Shown in pieces: positions 25,576-34,322 of a DNA stretch of 64,000 nucleotides (positions within the stretch are counted from its first letter, which is position 1; each line of letters begins with the position of its first letter). Position numbers and translations under genes: made by a program. The DNA comes from Acanthamoeba castellanii str. Neff (lineage: Eukaryota; Discosea; Longamoebia; Acanthamoebidae). The notes beneath the pieces were generated by a model. That model ran no database searches and was not told the origin of the DNA. It worked only from the letters and a program-made list of their open reading frames with translations. Where the stretch lies: positions 752,790 through 816,789 of the forward strand of contig NW_004457712.1 of NCBI RefSeq assembly GCF_000313135.1. Reading direction: 5' to 3'.

Positions 25576-27240
25576 ATGGAGGCGGTCTACTTCTCCGACG
25601 ACGTCCTCTTGCACGTCTTCGAGTACTGCCCACCACCTCAACGAAACGTGTTGGTATGGGGCTAGCTAAGAACCTAGAGCAGGTTTGTGGGGTGGCGGGA
25701 CGTGGTGGTGAGGGCGAGCGCGGTCTGTCAGCGCTGGCGAGCCGCAAGCCTGGACAGCGCCCTCTGGAGCACCTTCTTCCGCTCTCGCTGGGGTGCCTCT
25801 CCTGCCCCCCCGCCAAAGAACGAAAACTGAAGAGAGAAATGCGACCGTCCACTGGTCAAGGAGCTGAGGCGGTGGCGGGCAACCGAGGCGACGCCCGAAG
25901 CTGGCTCGAGCTGTTTCGGGTCCGATACGCCCAAGAGGCGGTGGGGCTCGAGTGGTGGCGCGAGTATGGAAAGACGGAGTGGACTATTCAGCTCCCCATC
26001 GTCGATGTGGCCCAGCTGGGCGAGCTGGACCTCGCACTGATCGAGCAGGACGACTGCCCTACCGTTCGAGTGGTACATCCGTCCGTATGCGTGGTGTGCG
26101 GTGTTGTTTGAAGTCGTACGTAGTTGATGAGCCGACCTTTTTAGGGTCTGTTTGGGTTGTCGGGTGTGGGGAAAACAGCGCTCGCCACTCGCCTCGTCAA
26201 GGTGGCGTTCCAACCAATTCACACCACCACCTCGTCGTCGTCTTCTTACTTTCTCACGCCACTTCTCTCCACTCCAATTTGTCTCATCACAGAAACATTT
26301 CGTGGAGGAACACGACCCTGACGATGGTATGCAGGGTGGTGAATGCTAAAAATTGGGTTAACCCCGAAACTCACTCACACCAGAGGAGACCCACATTTAC
26401 AACTTGATGGTCGGGTTTCGCTCCGCTGCCTTGCATATCATGGCCCCCCCTGATCGGGTTGAATTCAAGGTACATACACTTCTCATCTTTCAACGACGTC
26501 GCATTTGCTTCTATTCCCCCAACGACTCCCTTTGGCCCTCCCTCGCAGGACATGCGGAACGGGTTCGTGAGGTCGATCCAGCTGCCGCTGGTGGTCTACT
26601 CGGCAACTTCGATCGAATCCTTCGCGGCCTGCGGCGACTACATTGACCAGGTGTGCACGCCACCTCAGACACACCTTTTCTTTTGGTTGTTATGAGGAAT
26701 GCACGCGCCCCTCATCATCTTCCCGTCACGCAACGTTGATGTGTGTGTGTGTGTGTGTGTGGGGGAGGGAGCAGGTCTGCCGGGTGATGGACTCCAGCTG
26801 GTGGCCGATCATCATGGTCGAGACCAAGGTCGACCTGGTCCATGAGCGGCGGGTGCCTACCGCGATGGGTCCCAAGGCTGCGCGATCCAGGGGCTGCCTT
26901 TTCATCAGGTTGGGACACATGACACACGACTCACGACTCACGACACACGACACACGACTCACGACACACGACACACGACACACGACACACGGCACGCACG
27001 CGACACGGCACACACACCACACACGGCACGCACACGGCTCTGGCACATGTCGACATGTCGGGCGAGCGCAGGACCAGCGCCAAGACGGGGGAGGGCGTCG
27101 AGGAGGCATTCTCGGGCTGCGCTCACCTGTTTAGCGCAGCCCGAACGGGTGCGCTCGGGCCGACGGTCGATTCCTGGGTCAACTCTTTTGTGCGCCTTGA
27201 CGTGCGGCGCAAGAAGAATGCCAACTGCCTTCTTGCATGA
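25576..27240 (+). CDS. F-box domain fused to a Ras-like GTPase with CAAX end
   Basis: Nine exons (25576-25622, 25683-25792, 25861-26072, 26145-26201, 26293-26326, 26384-26469, 26549-26650, 26775-26908, 27072-27240) give exactly 316 residues. The N-terminus is an F-box: FSDDVLLHVFEFVGWRDVVV, then RASAVCQRWRAASLDSALW, followed by the SWLELFRVRYA segment common after F-boxes. From about residue 124 there is a Ras-type domain: P-loop GLSGVGKTAL, KHFVEEHDPDD at switch I, LVVYSATSIESF, TKVD at G4, RTSAKTGEGVEEAF at G5. The protein ends RRKKNANCLLA, a polybasic stretch plus CAAX box. The switch I Thr is Asp and the DxxG of G3 is absent (APPDRV). F-boxes bind Skp1 in SCF ubiquitin ligases. A membrane-anchored ligase adaptor is an inference. 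No Met lies at the P-loop strand, which argues for one polypeptide. Confidence 0.78.
26739..26760. repeat. GT dinucleotide run in the F-box-Ras gene
   Basis: An uninterrupted TG/GT run within the intron before exon 8. Confidence 0.9.
26918..27040. repeat. ACACGAC/ACTCACG microsatellite in the F-box-Ras gene
   Basis: Tandem ACACGAC and ACTCACG units fill the last intron of the gene. Confidence 0.9.
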
Positions 27241-27348
27241 CATGGTGACAATATCGACGTTGCAATGCAACGAAGAGCGTATAAAAACAGCAAATCACAT
27301 TGAACTCCTTAAAAAAACAAACTTGCGAACAGCACGAGCCAAGTAGTC

Positions 27349-28344
27349 CTAGTAGTCCTTGTCGTCGTCGTAGTGGTCGTCGTCGTGCTTCTTGCCGCCG
27401 TCGCACTCGCGCTTGCACTGGCGGTGACGCGGGCACTTCTCGCCGTACTCGCGGTACTTGCCGTGCTCGTCGGGGTAACAGCCCTGGCCGTCGGCGTAGA
27501 ACACGCCGCAGTCGCGCTCGACGGGGTAGCAGCCGTGGGCATCGCGGTAGTACCACTGGTGGCCGATCTTGCGCGGGCAGCACCCGTCGTCGTCGCTCCA
27601 CTGGCCGCCGTGGCACTGCTTCTTCTTGTTGTCGTAGTCCTTGTCGTGGTCGTCATCGCAGGGCTTCTCGCTGGTGGTGCGGTGGTGCTTCTTGGTCGAG
27701 GTGGTCTCCTTGGGGCACTCCTCCGTGGTCGACGTGGTGCGGTGGTGCCTCCTGGTCGACGTGGTCTCCCTCCTCGTGGTGGTGGTCTCCTTGGGCGTGG
27801 TGGTGGTCTCCTTCTTTGTGGTGGTCTGCCTCCTGGTCGAGGTGGTCTCGCGGGGGCACTCCTCGGTGGTCGACGTGGTGCGGTGGTGCTTCCTGGTCGT
27901 CGTACTCTCGTGGCACTCGTCATCATCATCATAGTGGTCGTCGTGATCGGGACGAATGCAGTACTGGTGGCACTTGCGCTCATCGTCGCAGTGCTCGCCG
28001 TCCTTAGCGTAGTTACCCTTCTCGTCCGGGTAGTACCTGTCATGAGCGCAACCATCGAGTCAGCTCATGTGGATGCATGCATGTGCGCGCGTGTGCGCGT
28101 ACCCGTTGCCATCAGCGTAGAAGACGCCGCAGTCGAGGTCCTTGGGGTAGCACTTGTTGGCATCGCGGTAGTAGGCCTTGCCCTTGATGATCTTCGGGCA
28201 GCAGCCCTTGCCGTCGGGCCAGTAGCCGCCCTTGCACGGACCCTTGTTGTCGTGCTTGTCGTCATAGTCGCCATCGGCCAGGGCGGCGACGGCGAAGAGG
28301 GCGAGGCCGAGGGCCGCGATGAAGAGCAGCTTGGTGGATGTCAT
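27349..28344 (-). CDS. secreted Cys-rich protein, two modules around a Thr-rich stalk
   Basis: Two exons (28344-28103, 28036-27349) encode 309 residues. A signal peptide (LLFIAALGLALFAVAALADG) indicates secretion. Two similar Cys-rich modules follow the pattern C-x-GG-x-W-x-D-x3-GCCP, YYRDA-x2-CYP, DCGVFYADG-x-G, YPDE-x-G-x-Y, one at each end. Between them lies a stalk of repeated ETTST/HHRTTSTTEEC units rich in Thr, Lys and Arg, probably O-glycosylated. Asp/His-rich runs occur at the N-terminus, before the stalk and at the C-terminus (HDDDHYDDDKDY). I do not recognise the family. A wall, matrix or metal-binding role would be a guess. Its upstream region shares a promoter word with the Kazal genes next door. 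Confidence 0.8.
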
Positions 28345-28400
28345 CCCAAGGCTGGTTGTAGGCTGGTTGGTTGAGATGAGTGATTGTTTGGCCTGGTCGG

Positions 28401-28410
28401 GCGCCTTTTT
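28401..28410 (-). promoter_or_regulatory. AAAAAGGCGC word upstream of the Cys-rich gene
   Basis: Read on the minus strand this is AAAAAGGCGCC, about 60 bases before the start codon, with a CCAAT/ATTGG sequence about 20 bases further upstream. The same word lies upstream of both Kazal genes. Confidence 0.5.
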
Positions 28411-28866
28411 GTGGTGCTCGCCGGCCAATCAGACTGCGCGAGCTTGAGCACCTCCTCGGCGGGCCCATCAAGTCGCCCAATCCCACGCTCGAATAGGACT
28501 TAAAGCTTGAAACTAAAGTAATTGGTTCCATCTACAGCCTGTGCGTATGCTCTTAAGGCGAGTGGGTGTCGAGTCACCCTGAAGCTCATGTACAACTTTG
28601 AGGCCATTGTGGAGTTGGAGGAGATAAAGAACGAAAGCGGAAAAAGAGAGAAGAGCAGTTTAGTGTGCCATCATGTGGTGTCTGCGTCGCATGGGAGATC
28701 GAGAGGCCACCAGGTTTCGTTCCTCAAACCTCCTTGGGCCATGTTGGCAGAGCCGGGTGGTGTTTCGGAGTTTCAGGCGAGCCGGGCGGTTGGAGCAGCC
28801 GAGCTTGTGTTGCATCACCCTGCCAAAGGCATATAATGCAAAGAAACTCATGGATTCGCTCAAGCT

Positions 28867-28883
28867 CTCTGTTTTATGGTTGG
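28867..28883 (+). promoter_or_regulatory. 17-base element shared by both Kazal promoters
   Basis: CTCTGTTTTATGGTTGG occurs here, 200 bases before the Kazal 1 start, and identically at 32111-32127 before Kazal 2. Confidence 0.6.
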
Positions 28884-28939
28884 CGCAGATAGAGCCTCCA
28901 ACAAACCGAGTTGAGCCAATCCCGGCCTCGTCCTGGCGG

Positions 28940-28949
28940 AAAAGGCGCC
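28940..28949 (+). promoter_or_regulatory. AAAAGGCGCC word upstream of Kazal gene 1
   Basis: AAAAGGCGCC followed by TGGAG, with CCAAT upstream and a TATA box 28 bases downstream. The identical 15 bases occur at 32180 before Kazal gene 2. Confidence 0.55.
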
Positions 28950-28976
28950 TGGAGCTTGAAGCCTTCGCCACCCCCA

Positions 28977-28983
28977 TATAAAA
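28977..28983 (+). promoter_or_regulatory. TATA box of Kazal gene 1
   Basis: TATAAAA, 90 bases before the start codon, in a GC-rich setting. Confidence 0.65.
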
Positions 28984-29066
28984 GGCCAGGCATTCTAATG
29001 CTCTCATTCACATCAAACACCACCTACAGCCCTACAAAACCACCTACAAACTCAACCTAGAGTACA

Positions 29067-30215
29067 ATGCTAAGCACCACCAACCGGCTGCTGTTCGTCT
29101 TGGGGGTGGCCCTGGTCCTGGTAGGCCTGGCCGCCTGTGACGACAATAGAGCCCCTCCCTTGCGCATCTGTCGCATCGCTGACCGCTCCTCGGCCTGCCT
29201 CCGAGGCGAGTTCTGCGCCCTGCCATTGGGCATGTGCGGCGAGGTACTCCCACCTTCGGCCGAAGAGCTCCTAACCAATACACGTGCTTTCTTTCACAAA
29301 CCTAACCGCTCCGTGCTTTGTGATTGGCTCGGGAAACATAAACAGGACAGGGGAACCTGCACAGCCATCCCTCAGCAGTGCATCGAAATTTTCGACCCCG
29401 TGTGCGGCTGCGATGGTCGCACGTACGGCAACGAGTGCGAGGCCCGGCGGAACTCCGTCTCGGTCCGCTCGAGGGGCGAGTGCCCCCGGACCCCGGACCC
29501 CTGGTACGCCACACAACCCCACGACACGACACACGACGACGCGATGCTCACTCTGAAGAACACGACGCAGTAACGAGTTGCGGGAGCTGTGCGCGCAGCT
29601 GATCGAGCGCATCGACCTCTTCTCCGAGCAGCTCTACGCGACCAATGGCTACGGCGCCCCCTTGGACTACAACCGGGTGAACTGGACCTTCGTGGAGCGC
29701 CTCATTGACACCAAGAACTTCCGCTGGGAGGACTACAGCCCCGTACCTCTCCAACCCCCCCCCCACATTTCCAAGTAGCACTCAAAATTATGAACATAAA
29801 TGCTTGTGTGGGGGGGGGCGTGTAGTTCTCGTCGGCGGGCATCTACACGAACATCAGGACCTACTGGAGGGCTCTGAACAGGGCCGACGACGAGTTCCCA
29901 CTCATCGGCAATGTCGAGGCGCAGTGGACCACATGCGACCCGTTCGCCCGGCGCGTGGTGTCCCAGTACCGTGAGGTCTATGGCCGCGCCCGCTACTTTG
30001 ACCAGTGGGGCCGCCCGACGGTGACGGAAACCAGCACCTCGATCTACGTCTCCGAGTTCGAGCCCAACGGGCTGCGCATCACCAAGCAGGCCTTCTGGAC
30101 ATCGGGCAACCTCATCGACCTCGTCCGCCCGCAGAGGGACAACGGCGGTGGCAACGGCGGTGGCAACGGCAACGGCAACGGCAACGGCGGTGGCAACGGC
30201 CATGGCCGCGACTAG
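29067..30215 (+). CDS. secreted Kazal-type inhibitor, paralogue 1
   Basis: Four exons. Exon 1 encodes a signal peptide ([19 protein letters not shown]) and a four-Cys segment with [13 protein letters not shown]. Exon 2 is a Kazal domain with the core [20 protein letters not shown] and GEC. Exons 3-4 encode an unrecognised region of about 150 residues: [18 protein letters not shown](Y)[38 protein letters not shown] and [10 protein letters not shown]. The protein ends in a Gly-Asn repeat (GGGN units) that paralogue 2 lacks. Kazal domains usually inhibit serine proteases outside the cell; the target is unknown. Codon-split junctions agree with those of the second copy. A TATA box lies 90 bases before the start. 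Confidence 0.85.
30150..30205 (+). repeat. GGCAACGGC coding repeat at the Kazal 1 end
   Basis: Tandem GGCAACGGCGGT units encode the Gly/Asn-rich C-terminal tail, absent from the paralogue. Confidence 0.85.
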
Positions 30216-30378
30216 ACTCGTGGCCACGTCTGGCGGCAATCGCGATGGGGGCGTTGTGCTGCGAAGAAGACATCACGATCACGAGCTGTGAACTGTGCAG
30301 ACTGGAGGGAGGTAAAGAGATGTGGGGTGCAGAAGGATTAAATATAGGATGTGAGGAATAGTCGCGTTTGGCCTTGCC

Positions 30379-31778
30379 TCACAGTTCGCTGTGCACGCGC
30401 GCAGCGGGGAACTTCTCGGTGAGCTTCCGCTTGAAGATGCCCACCGTCTCCGCATCAAAATTGGTCAACCTGTAAAGCACACGCACACGCACACACGCAC
30501 ACACGCACCGCACACGCACACAACAGGGCCAGCAAGAGAGAAGCGTAAGTTGGACTTCCGCCACCGAGAATGACTCCGACGCACACATGGGCGGAAGGGA
30601 CGGGGTGGTGTCATGACACTGACCTGACGTCCTTGAGGCGCGTGGGCTTTTGCTGGTGGTAGAAATCGGTCGTCGTCTGCACCATGATCTCGGCACAACG
30701 CTCCTTGGGGAACCCTGCCAGTGACAAGCGTGTGTCGTGTGTCGTGTCGTGCGCGGTCGTGTGCGCATCACAGATTGTGTCTCGGTGAGCTCTTGGGCGA
30801 GGCGACCAACGGGTAAAGAAAAAGTGTTGGGTGGCAGGTGCACCGAAGATGCCCGAGGAGATGGCCGGAAGAGCCACGCTCCGCGCTTGCAGCTCCTCGG
30901 CCTTCTTGAGGCTGTTGAGCACCGCCTTCTCGAGCTTGGTCTCCTCTTGGTCTCCGCCCCCGTGCCAGACAGGGCCCACCGCATGCACCACGTACCTGTG
31001 TGGTTGAAGGGTCCATTCAATACCAGCAATGCGTCGTGTCGTGTCGTGTGTGTCGTGTCTCGTATTGTGTCTCGTGTCGTGTGTGTTGTGTGTCTCGCGT
31101 GCACATGGTAGGTACCGGGCGGGCAGGTTCCCCGCGGAGGTGACTGCGACGTTACCGTCGTTGAGCGCCCCATGCCGTGCCACCCAATCTGTCGGCCATG
31201 CCACAATGTGTGCTGTGAGTGACGTGACTGCATCTCTCTTTGTGTGCGTGCGGCGTGCGACGGAGATGTGTGGTTGTGTGTGGTTGTGTGTGGTGAGGGG
31301 AGAGAGAGAGAGAGAGAGATCGGGTCAGGTGTCTGCACCATTGCTTTCGGCCTGGATCGCGGGTCCGCCCTTGCGCGATATGGCGCCAGCCACGCCGCCT
31401 GCAGTTCGTGCGTTAGTGCATCAGTGAGCGGACGTCAAGCCCAGCGAGTGGGCTGGTGAAGCTGGAGGCGTACCGCCGTGCCGGAGGTGACGATTGGCCG
31501 CGTTGACGATCACGTCCGAGTCTTCGCTGGTGATGTCCCCGTGCCTGGGCACCACGCACCCACAAGCACTTGTTAGAATTTCTATTTTTATAATTAATAT
31601 TTCTATTATTTTTGAGTTATTATTATTTATTATTCGTTTCTTCTTATTATGAACCAGCCTGCCTGGTGCGGGGTAGTCGGTACCGCACAGAAATGGTGTG
31701 ACCCGTGGGCAGGGTGGCCTGGGCGATGGTTGACACCGGCGAAGTAGCGAACGCGGCCACACCTGCCAGCAGCGTCAT
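30379..31778 (-). CDS. macrodomain protein (ADP-ribose binding or hydrolysing)
   Basis: About seven exons encode a stand-alone macrodomain of roughly 215 residues. Core motifs are in order: [20 protein letters not shown], the glycine loop [41 protein letters not shown] and the second loop [12 protein letters not shown]. The NAAN and GGGV loops are the parts that bind ADP-ribose in this fold, so de-ADP-ribosylation or ADP-ribose binding is expected. Exon 1 adds about 30 residues before the fold, mildly hydrophobic and possibly a targeting sequence. The start at 31778 is the first ATG of that exon. The gene lies on the opposite strand between the two Kazal paralogues. One intron is strongly AT-rich (31565-31655) and others hold GTGTC repeats. 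Confidence 0.86.
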
Positions 31779-32110
31779 CCTGAACCACACACGAATTAAT
31801 CAAAGGCTGCGCTGGGGCAAGATTGATCAATTCTTCATCCAAGGTGGAGACACACTGCACGAGGAGAAGCCCAACTGCCAACCTGACAGGATTGCTCACG
31901 AGGTGGGTCATTCTCGCACCGCCCCCAGCCGCTGCCGCCCTGTTGGACGCTCCCCAGGTTGCTCGCCTCATCTTTGTTTTTCTTTTCCTCTGATCAGAGT
32001 GGTTGCAGCTAAACTTGAACCAGACGCTTGCACGAATGTAGGACTCTTGTTGGGTGCTGCCCAAGCCTGCTGTAGTGCAGAGAAGCCAACACACGTGTTG
32101 CCCACTTGAG

Positions 32111-32127
32111 CTCTGTTTTATGGTTGG
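32111..32127 (+). promoter_or_regulatory. 17-base element shared by both Kazal promoters (copy 2)
   Basis: CTCTGTTTTATGGTTGG, identical to 28867-28883, lies 227 bases before the Kazal 2 start. Confidence 0.6.
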
Positions 32128-32179
32128 TGCTCTCCTCCAAGCTTTGTCAGCTGCCAATCTCGGCTTTGGCCACTCCGAC

Positions 32180-32189
32180 AAAAGGCGCC
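32180..32189 (+). promoter_or_regulatory. AAAAGGCGCC word upstream of Kazal gene 2
   Basis: AAAAGGCGCC followed by TGGAG, with a CCAAT sequence upstream and a TATA repeat 38 bases downstream, repeating the Kazal 1 order. Confidence 0.55.
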
Positions 32190-32226
32190 TGGAGTCGGAG
32201 CCGATGCTTAGAGTTCTGCTCTCCTT

Positions 32227-32235
32227 TATATATAT
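32227..32235 (+). promoter_or_regulatory. TATA box of Kazal gene 2
   Basis: TATATATAT, about 105 bases before the start codon. Confidence 0.6.
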
Positions 32236-32337
32236 ACATGCCCGCAGCCCCCGGCCTCTCCAACCATCACTACCACCAACAACCCATAAACACCCAACAC
32301 CCTCTGGCCATCCTACCCACAACAAACTCATCAGCTC

Positions 32338-33399
32338 ATGGCCAGGATTCCCTTGACTCTCGCTGTGTTGTGCGTCCTGGTGGCACTTGCTGCTGGTCAG
32401 TCCCATCGCCCATGCCAACTGCGCGACCCTTCGGCTTGTCCCCAAGGCGAGTACTGCGCCCTCGCGTTCGGCCAATGCGGCGACGTACCACATCACCCCC
32501 CCCCCTAATCACTTCATGAACCACTTCTTCCTTCCTCGTCAAAGAGTTCGTCAACAAGAGTTCATCAACTCTGTTCTGGGGCGGTGCAGTTGAGCGGAAC
32601 GTGCGAGGACGTGCCCACGCAGTGCGGAGAGATCTACGTGCCCGTGTGCGGCTGCGATGGCCGCAACTACGGCAACCACTGCAAGGCCAGGCAGCACGCC
32701 GTCTCAGTCCGCTCGCTGGGCGAGTGCCCCAGCGGCCCTCAGGAGCCCTGGTACCCTCTTCTGCGGATGCTTCTGCATCTTCAGCGTTTCTTTGTTACCA
32801 TCCTCACCAACGTTGCAGCCCTGAGCTGAGGGAGCTGTGCGCTCAGCTGGAGGAACGCGTCGACCTCTACGCCAGCGAGCTCTACGCGAACGACGGGCTG
32901 GGCGCCCCTCTGGACTACGCCCGGGTGAACTGGACCACTGTTGAGCAGTACATCGCCACCAACAACTTCCGCGTAGAGGACTACAGCCTCGTACCGTCCT
33001 CTTCTTCTTCATTTCCCTCTTCTTCGCCTTCACCGCCATACCACAGCCTGCTGACGATGATCGGCACTGATGAATGTTGTAATGATGCAGTTCTCGTCCG
33101 CTGGCGTCTACTCCAACATCAGGACCTACTGGCGCGCGCTCAACACGGCCAACAGCCTGTTCCCGCTGGTCGAGGCAAGTGTAGACTGGACGACGTGCGA
33201 CCCGTTCGCCCGGCGCGTGGTGTCGCAGCACCGCGAGGTCTACGGCCGCGCCCGCTGGGGCGGACCCATCGAGAAGGAGACCAGCACCTCGCTCTACGTG
33301 TTCGAGTTCGAGCCCAACGGGCTGCGGCTCACCAAGCACGCCTTCTGGACATCGGCCAACCTCGCAGACCTCGTCGGCGACGACAGGGCCCAACGCTAG
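32338..33399 (+). CDS. secreted Kazal-type inhibitor, paralogue 2
   Basis: Four exons with the same layout as the copy at 29067. The signal peptide is LTLAVLCVLVALAAGQS, followed by GEYCALAFGQCGD. The Kazal core is [19 protein letters not shown] with GEC. The unknown C-terminal region is conserved ([67 protein letters not shown]) but ends RAQR, without the Gly-Asn tail. The inhibitory loop residues around the second and third Kazal Cys differ between the copies ([11 protein letters not shown] versus VPTQCGEIYVP), so the targets may differ. The start at 32338 gives a complete signal peptide. The two genes are tandem duplicates separated by a macrodomain gene. Confidence 0.85.
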
Positions 33400-33531
33400 T
33401 CTCCCACAGAGCGCCACTTGGGCGATGTAATCGTCAGTTCTCCGTTAAAAGCTATGGCGGTGAGTCACGACAGAACGGGGCGGGAAGGTGTGGCTAGAGG
33501 GGATATGCTGAGGGGAAGGCGCAGCGGGGCT

Positions 33532-34155
33532 TCATTCGAATCGCCTGAAGGAGGCAAGGTCATTGAGCACGCTCTGGAGCTCCTCGTCGTCGAATCGCTT
33601 GGCCAGCGACGGGATGAGTGACTTGGCCTCCTCGGCAGTCTCCGGGCACAGGTTGCTGAGCGCGGCGATCTCGAACTCCTCCAGCTCCTTCTCCGTGAGC
33701 AGGCTGGTGGTGGAGACGAGTCAGACAACGGCACCGACCTACCACGCGCACAGGTGGGGAAGGGGCGGGCGGGTACCTGCGCACTTCCTTCACGGCAGCC
33801 TTGGTCTTGTAGCGGCTAAACCGCTGCACGTACGACAAGGTCTTGAGGAACACACTGCAGAAGGTGTGTGGTGTGAGCAGCCACACGGTGGCGGAAGGGA
33901 AAAAAGACAGCAGGCAGACGTACTTGGAGAGCTCGGCCTCTCCCTCCTCTTGCACTGCAGCCGTCTGCTGTCGATGCTCCAAAAGAATGGCGACCTCCGA
34001 GTTGAGCAAGCAGTTTGCATTTTGGAAATCTAGGAGGGGGGGAGCAAGCAATTTAGATCCTTGCCTCACGCGAAGAACATTCATAATTATTCTTGGTACG
34101 CACCAAGTCCCAGCCTCAAGAGCGACGCATCTTCTTCCTCCTGTTGTGCGGCCAT
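33532..34155 (-). CDS. POLR2D: RNA polymerase II subunit Rpb4
   Basis: Four exons (34155-34104, 34029-33924, 33854-33777, 33703-33532) splice to 135 residues, close to the 142 of the human protein. Rpb4 pairs with Rpb7 to form the stalk of RNA polymerase II. Matching blocks are EEEDASLLRLG, NCLLNSEVAILLEHR, FLKTLSYVQRFSRYK, LLTEKELEEFEIAALSNLCP, ETAEEAKSLIPSL and RFDDEELQSVLNDL. The frame is kept at each junction. The start codon is 168 bases from the start of the divergent Mdm31 gene. Confidence 0.93.
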
Positions 34156-34322
34156 TCTGCTCCTATCTTTGAACAAACGACAACGAAACGGCTCTCGCTA
34201 AATTTTTGAAACGCATTTCGGAAACGAGCTTGTTGAGGAATTCCAGGAACATCGAAGTATTGGGCTCTTGGGTTTTCGCACGTGCGGCCACACACAGCAT
34301 TCGAGATCACAAAGTGTCACCA

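Larger units (their letters stand above)
28345..29066. promoter_or_regulatory. divergent region between the Cys-rich and Kazal genes
   Basis: This 722-base region drives the secreted Cys-rich gene (-) and Kazal gene 1 (+). Both halves contain a CCAAT sequence and an AAAAGGCGC word; the Kazal side also has a TATA box. No coding sequence is supported. Confidence 0.6.
31779..32337. promoter_or_regulatory. divergent region between the macrodomain and Kazal 2 genes
   Basis: This 559-base region contains the promoter elements of Kazal gene 2 on its right side. No coding sequence is supported; the frames on both strands lack family resemblance. Confidence 0.55.

Noticed and set aside
25623..25682. 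Reading through after the F-box start exon, or a 24-base intron at 25653
   Set aside because: Read-through meets a stop at 25671. A 60-base intron from GTACTG to AGCAG keeps phase and yields a normal F-box.
27309..28374. Long plus and minus shadow frames over the Cys-rich secreted gene
   Set aside because: The frame with a signal peptide, matching splice phase and two Cys-rich repeats explains the stretch; the others are Arg/Thr or Val/Leu by-products of GAC/ACC repeats.
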